Positions 9,044-17,093 of a stretch of 64,000 nt of DNA are shown here, piece after piece (the stretch's first letter is position 1; every line of letters starts with the position of its first letter). The translations under genes and the position numbers were made by a program. The notes under the pieces were generated by a model that was given only the letters and a program-made list of their open reading frames with translations, made no database searches and was not told where the DNA came from. The DNA comes from Synechococcus sp. 1G10 (GTDB taxonomy: Bacteria; Cyanobacteriota; Cyanobacteriia; PCC-6307; Cyanobiaceae): assembly GCF_002252625.1 (NCBI RefSeq), contig NZ_NQKW01000003.1:153116-217115 (forward strand), read 5' to 3'.

Positions 9044-9818
9044 GGGGATCCGGATCCCCCAGCGGGCCAGTGCGATCAAGCGGCCAGAAGCGGTAGAAGG
9101 CCCGGCCGATGATCTCCTTGCGGGGCAGGAAGGGACCACCCGGCCAGAAGCGTCCATCCCAGCTGTTGGCGCGGTTGTCACCGAGGGCCAGCACGGCTCC
9201 AGGGGGCACCACGGTGTCGAGGGTGCGGCAGGGGCCGGTGCCCTGGCTGTCGATCGGGCAGAAGTTCTGGACGTAGGGCTCGCGGATGCTCTGGCCGTTG
9301 ATGCTCAGCTGCCCGCGGGGGTTGACCACTACCCGGTCACCGGGGATCGCCACCACCCGTTTGATGTAGGCATCGCATGCCGGCTCCTGCAGGCCGGGGA
9401 TCGAGCCGATCAGGGGCAGATTCACCAGCAGGCAGCCCAGGGGGCTGGGGCGTCGATTGGCCTGGAGGGCGGGGTCGAAGTGGAAGGGGGAGTGGAACAC
9501 CACAATTTCGCCCCGCTGGGGGGCACGGCTGCGAAACGAGATCTTCTCCACCAGAAGACGGTCCTGGATCTGCAGCCCGGGCAGCATGGAGCCCGACGGG
9601 ATGAAGCGGGCCTCCAACAGAAACTGGCGGATTCCCAGGGCCACCGCCAGGGTGAGCAGCACGCTGCGCCAGAACGCCCAGGCGCTTTCCGAGCCGTGGA
9701 CCGATTGCTGCTCTGGCTGAGGCCCCTTTTGCGGCTCGGGTTCAGGTGTCCCCGCAGGTGTGGTCGGTGATGGGGAGTCCTCGGCGCTCAATGCTCTCCT
9801 GCTGGAGCCGGTCACCAT
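8985..9818 (-). CDS. lepB: Signal peptidase I
   Basis: Leader peptidase that cleaves signal peptides at the outer face of the plasma or thylakoid membrane. One N-terminal membrane segment (FWRSVLLTLAVALGIRQFLL) is followed by the serine motif FIPSGSMLPGLQ, the lysine motif YIKRVVAIPGDRV, and the conserved ALGDNRANSWDGRFWP. I start at the ATG giving MVTGSSRRAL. An upstream ATG at 9878 overlaps head-on with the start of the divergent gene inside CCATGG and would leave no promoter space, whereas 9818 leaves 58 bp. The Pro/Ala-rich C-terminal tail is encoded antisense to the end of the dihydroorotase-like gene. Confidence 0.9.
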   Translation of the reverse strand: MVTGSSRRALSAEDSPSPTTPAGTPEPEPQKGPQPEQQSVHGSESAWAFWRSVLLTLAVALGIRQFLLEARFIPSGSMLPGLQIQDRLLVEKISFRSRAPQRGEIVVFHSPFHFDPALQANRRPSPLGCLLVNLPLIGSIPGLQEPACDAYIKRVVAIPGDRVVVNPRGQLSINGQSIREPYVQNFCPIDSQGTGPCRTLDTVVPPGAVLALGDNRANSWDGRFWPGGPFLPRKEIIGRAFYRFWPLDRTGPLGDPDPLSGDPAKAGAAAPSPKPAP

Positions 9819-9876
9819 AGGGCTTTGGAGCGGGGCGATCCCCCTCTCTACCCTTGGTCGATCGACGCTGTTCTCC

Positions 9877-11418
9877 ATGGTGCGGCCGCGCTGGCATCTG
9901 AGGTCCTCGACAGGCAGCAACCGCCTTGGGCATCACTGGGATCAGTTCGTGGCCCTCTGGGCGGCCCTGAATCTGCTCTGGGTCTGCTTCGACATCACTT
10001 ACGTGCCCCTGCGCACGTTCTGGCTGCAGCGCAACCTCTATCCCCTGCCCTCGGCGCCACTGGTGCTGCGTCTTGGATTCCTGCCCGACATCACGCCCCT
10101 CTACGACCCGGTGAAGGGGGTCGAACCCCACCGGGAGACCCAGGCCTATCTGAACGCGTTCGATCAGATGGACCGCGCCCTGCTGGCGGGTTCCACAGCC
10201 AGCGACCTGCGCAAGCGACAGGTCGCGCTCACCGATCAGATGATCGATGACAATCCCTTCCTGGCTTCGGGTGGCTCCGGCACGCTTGAGAAGATCAAGA
10301 ACCGCCTGCGTGAGCGCGCCGACCAGGACTCGGCCAAGCAATCGGCTGGGCTGCTGCTGGGAGACGACTGGCTGGGGCGCCAGCCCTGGAGCGAGGAGCG
10401 CCTCTTCTGGCAGCAGCAGGTGCTGCCGCTGGTGGCCACCAACTACTGGCGATCGATCGATGAGAACGGCCGTCCCACCGACCAGTTCTGGCGGATTGAT
10501 CTGCTCCTTTTCCAGAGCGTCTTCCTGGCGGACATCCTGCTGAGGGCAGCACGGATGCGCCGCCGCCTGCCTGGCCTGAGCTGGGGGGATGCCCTGCTGC
10601 GGCGCTGGATCGATCTGCCGCTGCTGTTGCCGTTCTGGCGCTGGCTGCGCCTCATGCCGGTGGTGGAACGGCTGCAGACCAGTGGTCTGGTGAACATGGA
10701 GCCCCTGCGAGCCGTGATCAGCCGGGGGGTGGTGGCCCTCCTGGCCGTGGAACTGTTCGAGGTGTTGGCCCTGCAGCTCATGGATGGGGCCCAGGGGTTG
10801 ATCCGCTCTTCTCAGTGGCCCCATCGGATCCGCCGCCTGCGCAGCCATCAGAGCGTGTCGATCAACGACGAGCGCGAGCTGGTTGAACTGTTGCGCATCT
10901 GGGGGCCCCTGCTCCTCAGCGAGGTGGGTCCGCGGCTGGCACCCCAGCTGCAGGCCGTGCTGGCCCATGCCCTGCAGCAGACGCTTCAGACGATGGTGGT
11001 GCCACCGGGGCTGCGCCAGCTGCAACTGCTGATGCAGGTGGAGCAGCAACTGACCCAGCAGCTCGCCTCCGGCATGGTGGACAGCGTGATGGAGCTCTCG
11101 CGGGGAGCCGGCGCAAGGCTGCAGCGGCGCGACAACCGCCAGATTGATCTGCTGCGCGACTGTGTCGATCGCTTCTGGGACGAGCTGGCCGAAGCCCTGG
11201 AGCGTGGCCCGGTGCTGGAGCGCAGCCAGCAGCTGATGTGTGCCCTGCTGGAGGAACTCAAGCTCACCTACCTGGCCCAGATCAACCGTACGGGAATCGA
11301 TGCCCTGATCCGTGAGCTGGATCAGCTCACGGTGCCGCCGGTGACGGCAGCTGAGAACCAGCCGATGGGAGCAAAGGCTTCAGGGCCTGCTTCCACAGCT
11401 CAGGATCAAAGCCCGTGA
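9877..11418 (+). CDS. Conserved cyanobacterial membrane protein of unknown function
   Basis: About 513 residues from the ATG giving MVRPRWHLRS. An N-terminal hydrophobic helix (WDQFVALWAALNLLWVCFDI) and further hydrophobic stretches near LLLPFWRWLRLMPVV suggest membrane association. The middle is soluble with a conserved-looking WRIDLLLFQSVFLADILL block, and the C-terminal half has long amphipathic helices (LRQLQLLMQVEQQLTQQL). I recognise no catalytic motif. The last 92 nt overlap the convergent ArsC-like gene. Divergently transcribed from lepB. Confidence 0.7.
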   Translation: MVRPRWHLRSSTGSNRLGHHWDQFVALWAALNLLWVCFDITYVPLRTFWLQRNLYPLPSAPLVLRLGFLPDITPLYDPVKGVEPHRETQAYLNAFDQMDRALLAGSTASDLRKRQVALTDQMIDDNPFLASGGSGTLEKIKNRLRERADQDSAKQSAGLLLGDDWLGRQPWSEERLFWQQQVLPLVATNYWRSIDENGRPTDQFWRIDLLLFQSVFLADILLRAARMRRRLPGLSWGDALLRRWIDLPLLLPFWRWLRLMPVVERLQTSGLVNMEPLRAVISRGVVALLAVELFEVLALQLMDGAQGLIRSSQWPHRIRRLRSHQSVSINDERELVELLRIWGPLLLSEVGPRLAPQLQAVLAHALQQTLQTMVVPPGLRQLQLLMQVEQQLTQQLASGMVDSVMELSRGAGARLQRRDNRQIDLLRDCVDRFWDELAEALERGPVLERSQQLMCALLEELKLTYLAQINRTGIDALIRELDQLTVPPVTAAENQPMGAKASGPASTAQDQSP

Positions 11419-11755
11419 GCACGGCAACCCCTTCTGCCAGCAGAAGGGGTCTGCGGATCAACTTGCCATCGGCGGCCAGGGCAGTGATGGCTTCGGAGCG
11501 AGACATCGCCTTGACCTTGGCGGCGCCGAGGGCGCGGTAGCTGGCCCCGCTGGTGTTGAACAGCCGGCGGGGATCAGGAAGGCTGGCCCAGACTTTCTCA
11601 AGTTGCTCCCGAGTTGGAGGTGAAAGCGTGATGTCCACAAGATCCACCTCGACACCCTCCTGTGCGAGCCATTTCAGGGCCCGGCGACAGGTGGAGCACT
11701 TCGGGTAGCTGTAGAGCTTTGGGCGTCCTTCGCTGAAGGAACCGTCCAGGCTCAC
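11327..11755 (-). CDS. ArsC/Spx-family thioredoxin-fold protein
   Basis: A 142-residue protein with the ArsC/Spx/YffB fold: LYSYPKCSTCRRALKWLA carries a redox CxxC near the N-terminus, then VDLVDITLSPPTREQLEKV and LIRRPLLLAEGVAVLTGFD, the RRP(L/I) motif typical of arsenate-reductase-like proteins. It may be a glutaredoxin-dependent reductase or a regulator; arsenate as substrate is unproven. It starts 4 nt inside the end of the ferredoxin gene, suggesting a two-gene operon and possible electron supply. The C-terminal tail is antisense to the neighbouring membrane protein gene. Confidence 0.8.
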   Translation of the reverse strand: MSLDGSFSEGRPKLYSYPKCSTCRRALKWLAQEGVEVDLVDITLSPPTREQLEKVWASLPDPRRLFNTSGASYRALGAAKVKAMSRSEAITALAADGKLIRRPLLLAEGVAVLTGFDPELWKQALKPLLPSAGSQLPSPAAP

Positions 11756-12114
11756 TTCAGGCCGACGAGTGATTTGAGAGCACCCACCAGGCTGTTGGAG
11801 CCCTTGCCCACTGCGGCGTCCGGGCGGGTTCGGATGGTCACGTCGCCGTTGACGCTGGTGCGGCAGCTGAGGCGGAAGTTGGCGGGGCGATCCGACAGGT
11901 AGACCTGCTCAACATCGCTGCGGGGCGAAAGATTCTGGGCGCCCTCAAGCACTTCGACGACGCAGGTGCCGCACTGACCAAGGCCACCGCAGTTGTTGAG
12001 GTTGTTCAGACCCTTGTAGGGGTTGATGCCGGCATCAAGTGCCACCTGGCGCAGGTTGGCCCCCTCAATGCAACCAACCTTCTGGTCTTCATTATCGAAG
12101 CGAATGGTGGGCAC
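11752..12114 (-). CDS. Plant-type [2Fe-2S] ferredoxin
   Basis: A 120-residue ferredoxin with the [2Fe-2S] ligand spacing NCGGLGQCGTCVVEVLEG and a fourth cysteine in FRLSCRTSVNGD. It differs from photosynthetic PetF in having a distinct N-terminus (MPTIRFDNEDQKVGCIEGAN) and a longer C-terminal tail, which fits the secondary FdxB-like or adrenodoxin-like group of electron carriers in cyanobacteria. It precedes the ArsC/Spx-like gene with a 4-nt ATGA overlap, so they are probably co-expressed. Confidence 0.85.
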   Translation of the reverse strand: MPTIRFDNEDQKVGCIEGANLRQVALDAGINPYKGLNNLNNCGGLGQCGTCVVEVLEGAQNLSPRSDVEQVYLSDRPANFRLSCRTSVNGDVTIRTRPDAAVGKGSNSLVGALKSLVGLK

Positions 12115-12243
12115 AGGTCGCAGGGGCTACTGACGCGAACCAACTTACCGTCCGGCGGGTCTTGGACGACCAGCCTTGAAATGGATGTTGGCCCGGGCGG
12201 TGGGGCGTCGCTGCCTACGATCCAGTGGAGCGCGCACAGGGCC

Positions 12244-12927
12244 ATGGCTGCAGCGAACAGCGGCGAACTCTCCGGGTACGACCTGGTGGTCCAGGGCCTG
12301 ATCCCTGGCTATGCCAGCCTCGCCCGGCTCGGGGTGGCCCTGCTGGCGGCCTCCCCCCTGGCCCGCCGGGATGGAGCTGAGGTGCTGGTGGCCGGGTGCG
12401 GCACCGGCGCTGAGCTGGTGGAGGCCATTGCCCAACGCCCGGACTGGCGCCTGAGCGCGATCGATCCCTCCCAGGCGATGCTCAGCGCCGCCCAGCAGCG
12501 GCTGGGCAGCGCTGCGGCCGGCCTCAACTGGCGGCAGAGCACGGTCGAGGACCTGGATCTTGAGGCCGGCTTCGATGGGGCACTCTCAGTTCTGGTGCTG
12601 CAGTCACTCCCTGATGACGGAAGCAAGCTGGCGTTTCTCTCAGCCCTGGCCCGCTGCCTCAGGCCTGGGGGCCAGCTGGTGCTGGTTGATCTGATGCGCC
12701 CGGCTCTTCCCCTGCTCGAAGACCAGATGGCGGAGGCCTGGCGCGGGTTCCAGCGGGCCTCCCAGCTGGATGCGCCCCTCGAGCTGCTCGAACCTCTCAC
12801 GCACGGCGTCCATCCTGTGGGTGTGGCGCGTCTCACGGCCCTCGTGAACGCCGCTGGCTTCGGGGATCCGGCGCGGGTGTTCCAGGCCCTCGATTACGAG
12901 GGCTTCCTGCTGCAGCGCTCCTCCTGA
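12244..12927 (+). CDS. Class I SAM-dependent methyltransferase
   Basis: A 227-residue methyltransferase with SAM-binding motif I VLVAGCGTGAELVEAI, motif II LSAIDPSQAMLSAAQQRL, and the post-motif LRPGGQLVLVDLMRP. The fold is clear but the substrate is not; the N-terminal helices (YDLVVQGLIPGYASLARLG) resemble small-molecule methyltransferases. I use the ATG giving MAAANSGELS; an upstream in-frame ATG at 12181 would add a Gly-rich extension across the likely promoter region shared with the divergent ferredoxin gene. Its last 34 nt overlap the convergent ppa pseudogene. Confidence 0.82.
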   Translation: MAAANSGELSGYDLVVQGLIPGYASLARLGVALLAASPLARRDGAEVLVAGCGTGAELVEAIAQRPDWRLSAIDPSQAMLSAAQQRLGSAAAGLNWRQSTVEDLDLEAGFDGALSVLVLQSLPDDGSKLAFLSALARCLRPGGQLVLVDLMRPALPLLEDQMAEAWRGFQRASQLDAPLELLEPLTHGVHPVGVARLTALVNAAGFGDPARVFQALDYEGFLLQRSS

Positions 12928-13439
12928 TCGGCAAGCAGGGCCTGAACGCAGCGCTCCACCAAGGCAGGCACGGCAGCGGCGTCCTCCCAGCCGATGATTT
13001 GGAGCGCCCGCCCCTCCAGATTCTTGTAAGTCCGAAAAAACTCGGCCACTTCTTCGAGCTGATTGGCACCGATCTCGCGAATGCTGCCTAGGCCGCTCTC
13101 TCGGCCGTTGGCCTCGGGGACACACGAGAGCTTCCCGTCATGGGCGTCGCAGTCGATCATGTCGAGGTAGCCGATCGGTCGGGCAGTGATCAGGTAGCCG
13201 GCGTAGGCGGGCTCTTCCATGATCCCAATCGCGTCGAGGGGAGCGCCGTCCTCCGCAAGGGTGTTGGGAACGAAGCCGTCGTCGAAGGGTTAGCGGACCG
13301 AGGAATGGAGTATCCGATCGAGGGCCATCAGACCGGCCGCGCTGTTGTACTGGTATTTGTTACGGCTACCGGCGGGAATCTCCACCACCAGGTTCACCAA
13401 TCCCAGGGATGGCGAGGGGGACAGGCTGCTGATGTCCAC
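12894..13439 (-). pseudogene. ppa: Inorganic pyrophosphatase, broken by an in-frame TAA
   Basis: Read from a GTG at 13439, the frame gives LVNLVVEIPAGSRNKYQYN, ALDRILHSSVR, then a TAA at 13292-13290 where family members have Tyr, then PFDDGFVPNTLAEDGAPLDA, ARPIGYLDMIDCDAHDGKL and a C-terminus (EEVAEFFRTYKNLEG). This is a family I soluble pyrophosphatase of canonical cyanobacterial type, complete over 181 codons apart from one nonsense codon at codon 50. A second conserved Tyr (FDYGF) is Asp here. An ATG at 13220 could still make a C-terminal piece of 108 residues lacking substrate-binding parts. A sequencing error cannot be excluded. An intact but divergent ppa lies at 34689-35276. Confidence 0.8.
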
Positions 13440-13749
13440 GGCTGATGGGAATGGAGAAGCGGGGATCAGTCCGGAAAGAGCCTCGCTCCAGCAGAACGGC
13501 AGCCACTGGAACGATCAGAGAAAGCAGAGCAATCGTGGCCCCCAGCAGCGGTGATCCGGGGTCCAGGAGTCCGTCTGGGCTGTAGGACTCATCCTTGGAG
13601 CTTCCGCTGGCTGCGGATGAACCAAGCCCTGGCACCTCAGTGGCAGGGGTCTGGAGGCTGGAAAGACCACCCGGCGCAGCAACTGAGGAGGTGCCTGCGG
13701 AGGTGGCAGTTGCGGTAGCCGGGCCGGTTCGTGGAGGTTCGGAATCCAT
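13366..13749 (-). CDS. Small single-pass membrane protein, unknown
   Basis: From the ATG giving MDSEPPRTGP, about 127 residues: a Ser/Thr/Pro/Ala-rich N-terminal half, one clear hydrophobic segment (PLLGATIALLSLIVPVAAVL) and a short basic tail. The 3' end overlaps the 5' end of the ppa pseudogene by 74 nt in another frame, so the tail (after about residue 100) may be accidental. No family recognised. The membrane segment and the fact that the frame fills an otherwise empty gap are the only support. Confidence 0.4.
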   Translation of the reverse strand: MDSEPPRTGPATATATSAGTSSVAAPGGLSSLQTPATEVPGLGSSAASGSSKDESYSPDGLLDPGSPLLGATIALLSLIVPVAAVLLERGSFRTDPRFSIPISRGHQQPVPLAIPGIGEPGGGDSRR

Positions 13750-13931
13750 GGATAGGGATGAGGGACCAGCTTCAGGGAGCAACGTCGGCTCGGCACTCAG
13801 GCCGTTCAGAACGCTGGTCCCGGAAGCAGCAGCAGCTGTCTGATGGGGAGAGAACCACCCCGCAGAAAGTCTGTTACCGAATTCAATATGACACCTTCTG
13901 CATGCTTCTGCCCAAGCCGCTGACGAACCGC

Positions 13932-14438
13932 TCAGGCAGCGGGGCGCGACTGCTCCAACTGATCCCTCTTGGTGCTGAGCACCGCCGGTGCCTGATCCAG
14001 TCCCTGCAGGCTGAGACGAATGGCCTGGAGTTCCTCGAGGATTGAGCTCAGTAGCTGCTGGGTAGCCGTTGAGGGTGAATTGAGCACCTCGACGGTCACC
14101 TCCTTGATACGCAGCACATCGCGGGCGAAACGGGCCACCTCGTTGGGGTGAAAGAGCAGTGCCTCCTTCTGATCGGTGCGGTATTCCGGGTTGAGCTTGC
14201 GCGAGTTGAAGGGTGGATTGAGGTTGCGTGGATCCGTATTGGTGTAGCGGTAGACCGAAGCCCTCGAACGGTTCAGCGCTTTCTGCACCTCGTCGATGCC
14301 GATCAGGCCTTCAGCCGATTCGGGGCTGGGATCGGGCAGGCCAGCAGGCCAGGACGGTGGCACGGTCGGTGGAAGCTCTCCATTGGAGCCGGCCGTTGGT
14401 GCAACCATAAGACTTATCTTGGACGGCTGGGAATTCAT
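13932..14438 (-). CDS. Helix-turn-helix DNA-binding protein (resolvase/MerR-like N-terminus)
   Basis: A 168-residue protein with a Pro-rich N-terminal arm and a helix-turn-helix around GLIGIDEVQKALNRSRASVY followed by RYTNTD and a conserved stretch LLFHPNEVARFARDVLRI. This arrangement matches a small family of alpha-cyanobacterial proteins often called resolvase or MerR-like, but there is no serine-recombinase catalytic domain. The C-terminal part (ATQQLLSSILEELQAIRLSL) is predicted helical and may dimerise. It lies divergent from proS and could regulate nearby genes. Function inferred only from the fold. Confidence 0.65.
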   Translation of the reverse strand: MNSQPSKISLMVAPTAGSNGELPPTVPPSWPAGLPDPSPESAEGLIGIDEVQKALNRSRASVYRYTNTDPRNLNPPFNSRKLNPEYRTDQKEALLFHPNEVARFARDVLRIKEVTVEVLNSPSTATQQLLSSILEELQAIRLSLQGLDQAPAVLSTKRDQLEQSRPAA

Positions 14439-14609
14439 GCCGACGCTAGCAGAGGAAGCCTGGAGATCCAGGTCGCTTCAGCAACCTGCCTGGTGGGGTG
14501 ATTAAAACGGCTCAGGCCCCGCTCGGCAAGACCAGCCCCGGCTCCCATCCGCCCTGAAAACATGGCCCGTGCGGTGATAGGTTCCCGGGCTGCTCAAGCT
14601 GTGGTTTCC

Positions 14610-16439
14610 ATGCGCGTCTCCCGCCTGATGCTGGTGACGCTGCGGGATGACCCGGCGGAAGCCGAAATCCCGTCCCACAAACTGCTGCTTCGCGGCGGCT
14701 ACATGCGTCGGGTGGCCTCCGGTGTGTACGCCTATCTGCCCCTGCTCTGGAGGGTGCTCACCAAGATCTCGGCGATCGTGCGTCAGGAGATGGACGCCAC
14801 CGGCGCCCTGGAGACCCTCCTCCCCGCCCTGCAGCCGGCCAGCCTCTGGGAACGCAGCGGCCGCTGGCAGGGCTACACCGCCGGGGAAGGAATCATGTTT
14901 CACCTGGTCGACCGCCAGGAGCGCTCCATGGGGCTCGGTCCGACCCATGAAGAAGTGATCACGGCCCTGGCCGCCGATCTGCTCCGCTCCTACCGGCAAC
15001 TTCCGGTCAGCCTCTACCAGATCCAGACCAAATTCAGGGATGAGATCCGGCCTCGCTTCGGCCTGATGCGCGGGCGTGAATTCATCATGAAGGATGCCTA
15101 TTCCTTCCATGCCGACGAGGCCGATCTCAGGCTCACCTATCAGCGCATGGACGAGGCCTACCGCCGCATCTTCAGCCGCTGTGGCCTGCGCACAGTGGCA
15201 GTTGAAGCCGACAGCGGCGCCATCGGAGGCTCTGCCAGTCAGGAGTTCATGGTCACCGCCGATGCCGGGGAGGATCTGATCCTCAGCAGTGCGGATGGGC
15301 GTTATGCCGCCAATCAGGAGCGGGCCTGCTCGTTGCCGGAGCCGGCAGTGCCCCTGCCCACCGCCGGCTCCGGCGCGGTGGAACTTCACACCCCAGGGCA
15401 GCACAGCATCGAGGACCTCTGCGCCGCCCATGGCTTCGATCCCAGCCAGACGGTGAAGGTGCTGCTCCTGCTGGCCCGCTGGGCCGAAGCCAAACCACAG
15501 CCCGTGCTGGTCAGCCTGCGCGGCGATCAGCAGCTCAACCCCACCAAGCTCGCCAACGCCGTCAGCGCGTCGCTGGGGGAAGGGTCCGGGGCCCTGTTGG
15601 ACCTGGAGACGATCACGCCGGAGCAGATCCGCTCCGAGGGCCTGTCTGCCTGGCCTCTGGGCTGCCTGGGTCCGCATCTGGGCGATGAACTGCTGGCGGG
15701 AGCGCGCAGCTGGCAACCCTCGTTTCTGCGCCTGGCGGATGCCACCGCAGCGGAGCTCGAAACCTTCGTCTGTGGGGCCAATCGCCAGGACACCCATCAG
15801 GTGGGAGCCCGCTGGTCGGAGCTGACGGGCGGGCGGCCGAGCGTGGCCGACCTGCGCTCAGCCCAGCCGGGGGAGCGCTGCCTGCAGGACCCCAGCCAGC
15901 GGCTTGAGGCCAGCCGCGGCATCGAGGTGGGTCACATCTTCCAGCTGGGTCGCAAATATTCCCAGGCCCTGGAGGCCACCTTCACCAATGAACAGGGTCT
16001 GGATGAGCCCCTGTGGATGGGCTGCTACGGCATCGGGGTATCCCGGCTGGCCCAGGCGGCCGTTGAGCAGCACCACGATCAGCTGGGCATTCGCTGGCCC
16101 GTGGCGATCGCCCCCTTCGAGGTGATCGTGGTGGTGGCCAGCGCCCAGGACCCCGTGCAGCTGGCTCTCGGGGAGAGGCTTCACGACGAGCTCGAGCGGG
16201 CTGGACTCGACGTGCTGCTCGATGACCGCAGCGAGCGGGCCGGGGTGAAATTCAAGGATGCCGATCTGATCGGAATTCCCTGGCGGGTGGTGGTGGGGCG
16301 CGGTGCCGCCTCTGGCCAGGTTGAACTGGTGGAGCGCGCTGGCGGAGCCAAGCGAGACGTGGCAGCCGAGGAGGTGGTGACCCTGCTGCAGGAGCACATC
16401 GGCGCCGCACGTCTGGGACTGGCTACGGGGAGCCCGTAA
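14610..16439 (+). CDS. proS: Prolyl-tRNA synthetase
   Basis: Charges tRNA-Pro with proline. The 609 residues begin MRVSRLMLVTLRDDPAEAEI, the usual N-terminus, so I start at 14610 rather than the upstream ATG at 14562. Class II motifs are visible: motif 1 region RRVASGVYAYLPLLWRVL, motif 2 TKFRDEIRPRFGLMRGREF with the LGPTHEEVIT loop, an INS editing-domain insertion (about residues 220-400), motif 3 GCYGIGVSRLAQAAVEQ, and the C-terminal anticodon-binding domain. Length and insertion match the bacterial-type ProS. Confidence 0.95.
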   Translation: MRVSRLMLVTLRDDPAEAEIPSHKLLLRGGYMRRVASGVYAYLPLLWRVLTKISAIVRQEMDATGALETLLPALQPASLWERSGRWQGYTAGEGIMFHLVDRQERSMGLGPTHEEVITALAADLLRSYRQLPVSLYQIQTKFRDEIRPRFGLMRGREFIMKDAYSFHADEADLRLTYQRMDEAYRRIFSRCGLRTVAVEADSGAIGGSASQEFMVTADAGEDLILSSADGRYAANQERACSLPEPAVPLPTAGSGAVELHTPGQHSIEDLCAAHGFDPSQTVKVLLLLARWAEAKPQPVLVSLRGDQQLNPTKLANAVSASLGEGSGALLDLETITPEQIRSEGLSAWPLGCLGPHLGDELLAGARSWQPSFLRLADATAAELETFVCGANRQDTHQVGARWSELTGGRPSVADLRSAQPGERCLQDPSQRLEASRGIEVGHIFQLGRKYSQALEATFTNEQGLDEPLWMGCYGIGVSRLAQAAVEQHHDQLGIRWPVAIAPFEVIVVVASAQDPVQLALGERLHDELERAGLDVLLDDRSERAGVKFKDADLIGIPWRVVVGRGAASGQVELVERAGGAKRDVAAEEVVTLLQEHIGAARLGLATGSP

Positions 16440-16467
16440 GATCGGCCATCGACACGCAGAGACGCTG

Positions 16468-16962
16468 ATGACTGTTGTCTGGAGGTCCTTCTTCCGTTCG
16501 ACTGGGCCAGCCATCAGCGCAGTTCTCCAGTCCTGCTGGGCCGGGCTGTTCTCACCGAGTTGGTGGAGCAGCACGCTGACGCCCCTGCTGGCCATCGGGC
16601 TCGCGCTCAGCCTCACTCTCACCAGCTGCGGCAGTGCCGGCAACAGCCTGAGCGGTTCCTATGTCGAGGACACCATGACGGTGGCTGAATCATTGCTTGG
16701 AACCATTGCCATCAGCCAGGACGATCCGGCCCGCCCCGAGGCCGAAAGCGAAGCCCGCGTCCTGATCAACGACTACATGGCCCTCTACAGGCCGAAGGCA
16801 CGGATAAACGGACTGCCCTCCTTCACCACCATGCAGACCGCCCTGAACTCACTGGCCGGGCACTACACCAATTACGCCAACCGTCCCCTGCCTGACGCTC
16901 TCAAGACCCGCCTGGAAAAAGAATTGAAGAAAGCCGAAACCGCCGTCGTCCGGGGCACCTGA
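16468..16962 (+). CDS. psb27: Photosystem II assembly lipoprotein Psb27
   Basis: Lumenal lipoprotein that binds CP43 during photosystem II assembly and repair and keeps the manganese site accessible. A long N-terminus leads to a hydrophobic segment and the lipobox LTLTSC (Cys54). The mature part has the four-helix family signatures SYVEDTMTVAESLL, LINDYMALYRPKARINGLPS and FTTMQTALNSLAGHYTNY. It lies 28 nt after proS on the same strand and before purA, a gene order I associate with alpha-cyanobacteria. Confidence 0.92.
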   Translation: MTVVWRSFFRSTGPAISAVLQSCWAGLFSPSWWSSTLTPLLAIGLALSLTLTSCGSAGNSLSGSYVEDTMTVAESLLGTIAISQDDPARPEAESEARVLINDYMALYRPKARINGLPSFTTMQTALNSLAGHYTNYANRPLPDALKTRLEKELKKAETAVVRGT

Positions 16963-16971
16963 TTTCCCTTG

Positions 16972-17065
16972 GGGTCAAGCGGCCGGACCAATCCAGCGGC
17001 CAGCCAGCTTGTTTTCAGGCCCCAGGGCTTTGACGAAAGGGCTGGTCATCTGAGACTCTTGACCC
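16972..17065. repeat. Widely spaced 8-bp inverted repeat before purA
   Basis: GGGTCAAG at 16972-16979 is mirrored by CTTGACCC at 17058-17065. The second arm contains a TTGACC that could serve as a -35 element for purA, but I see no good -10 box 16-18 nt further on. The 130-nt gap between psb27 and purA holds nothing else I can name. Confidence 0.2.
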
Positions 17066-17093
17066 TTGTGCTTAGAAGCGGCTACGGGCCGCT

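Noticed and set aside
9875..9880. Head-to-head start codons inside CCATGG for lepB and the divergent gene
   Set aside because: Both genes cannot have ribosome sites inside each other with no promoter; lepB has a better ATG at 9818. The same reasoning applies at 40762-40765 (ACATGT) for futA and the kinase fusion.
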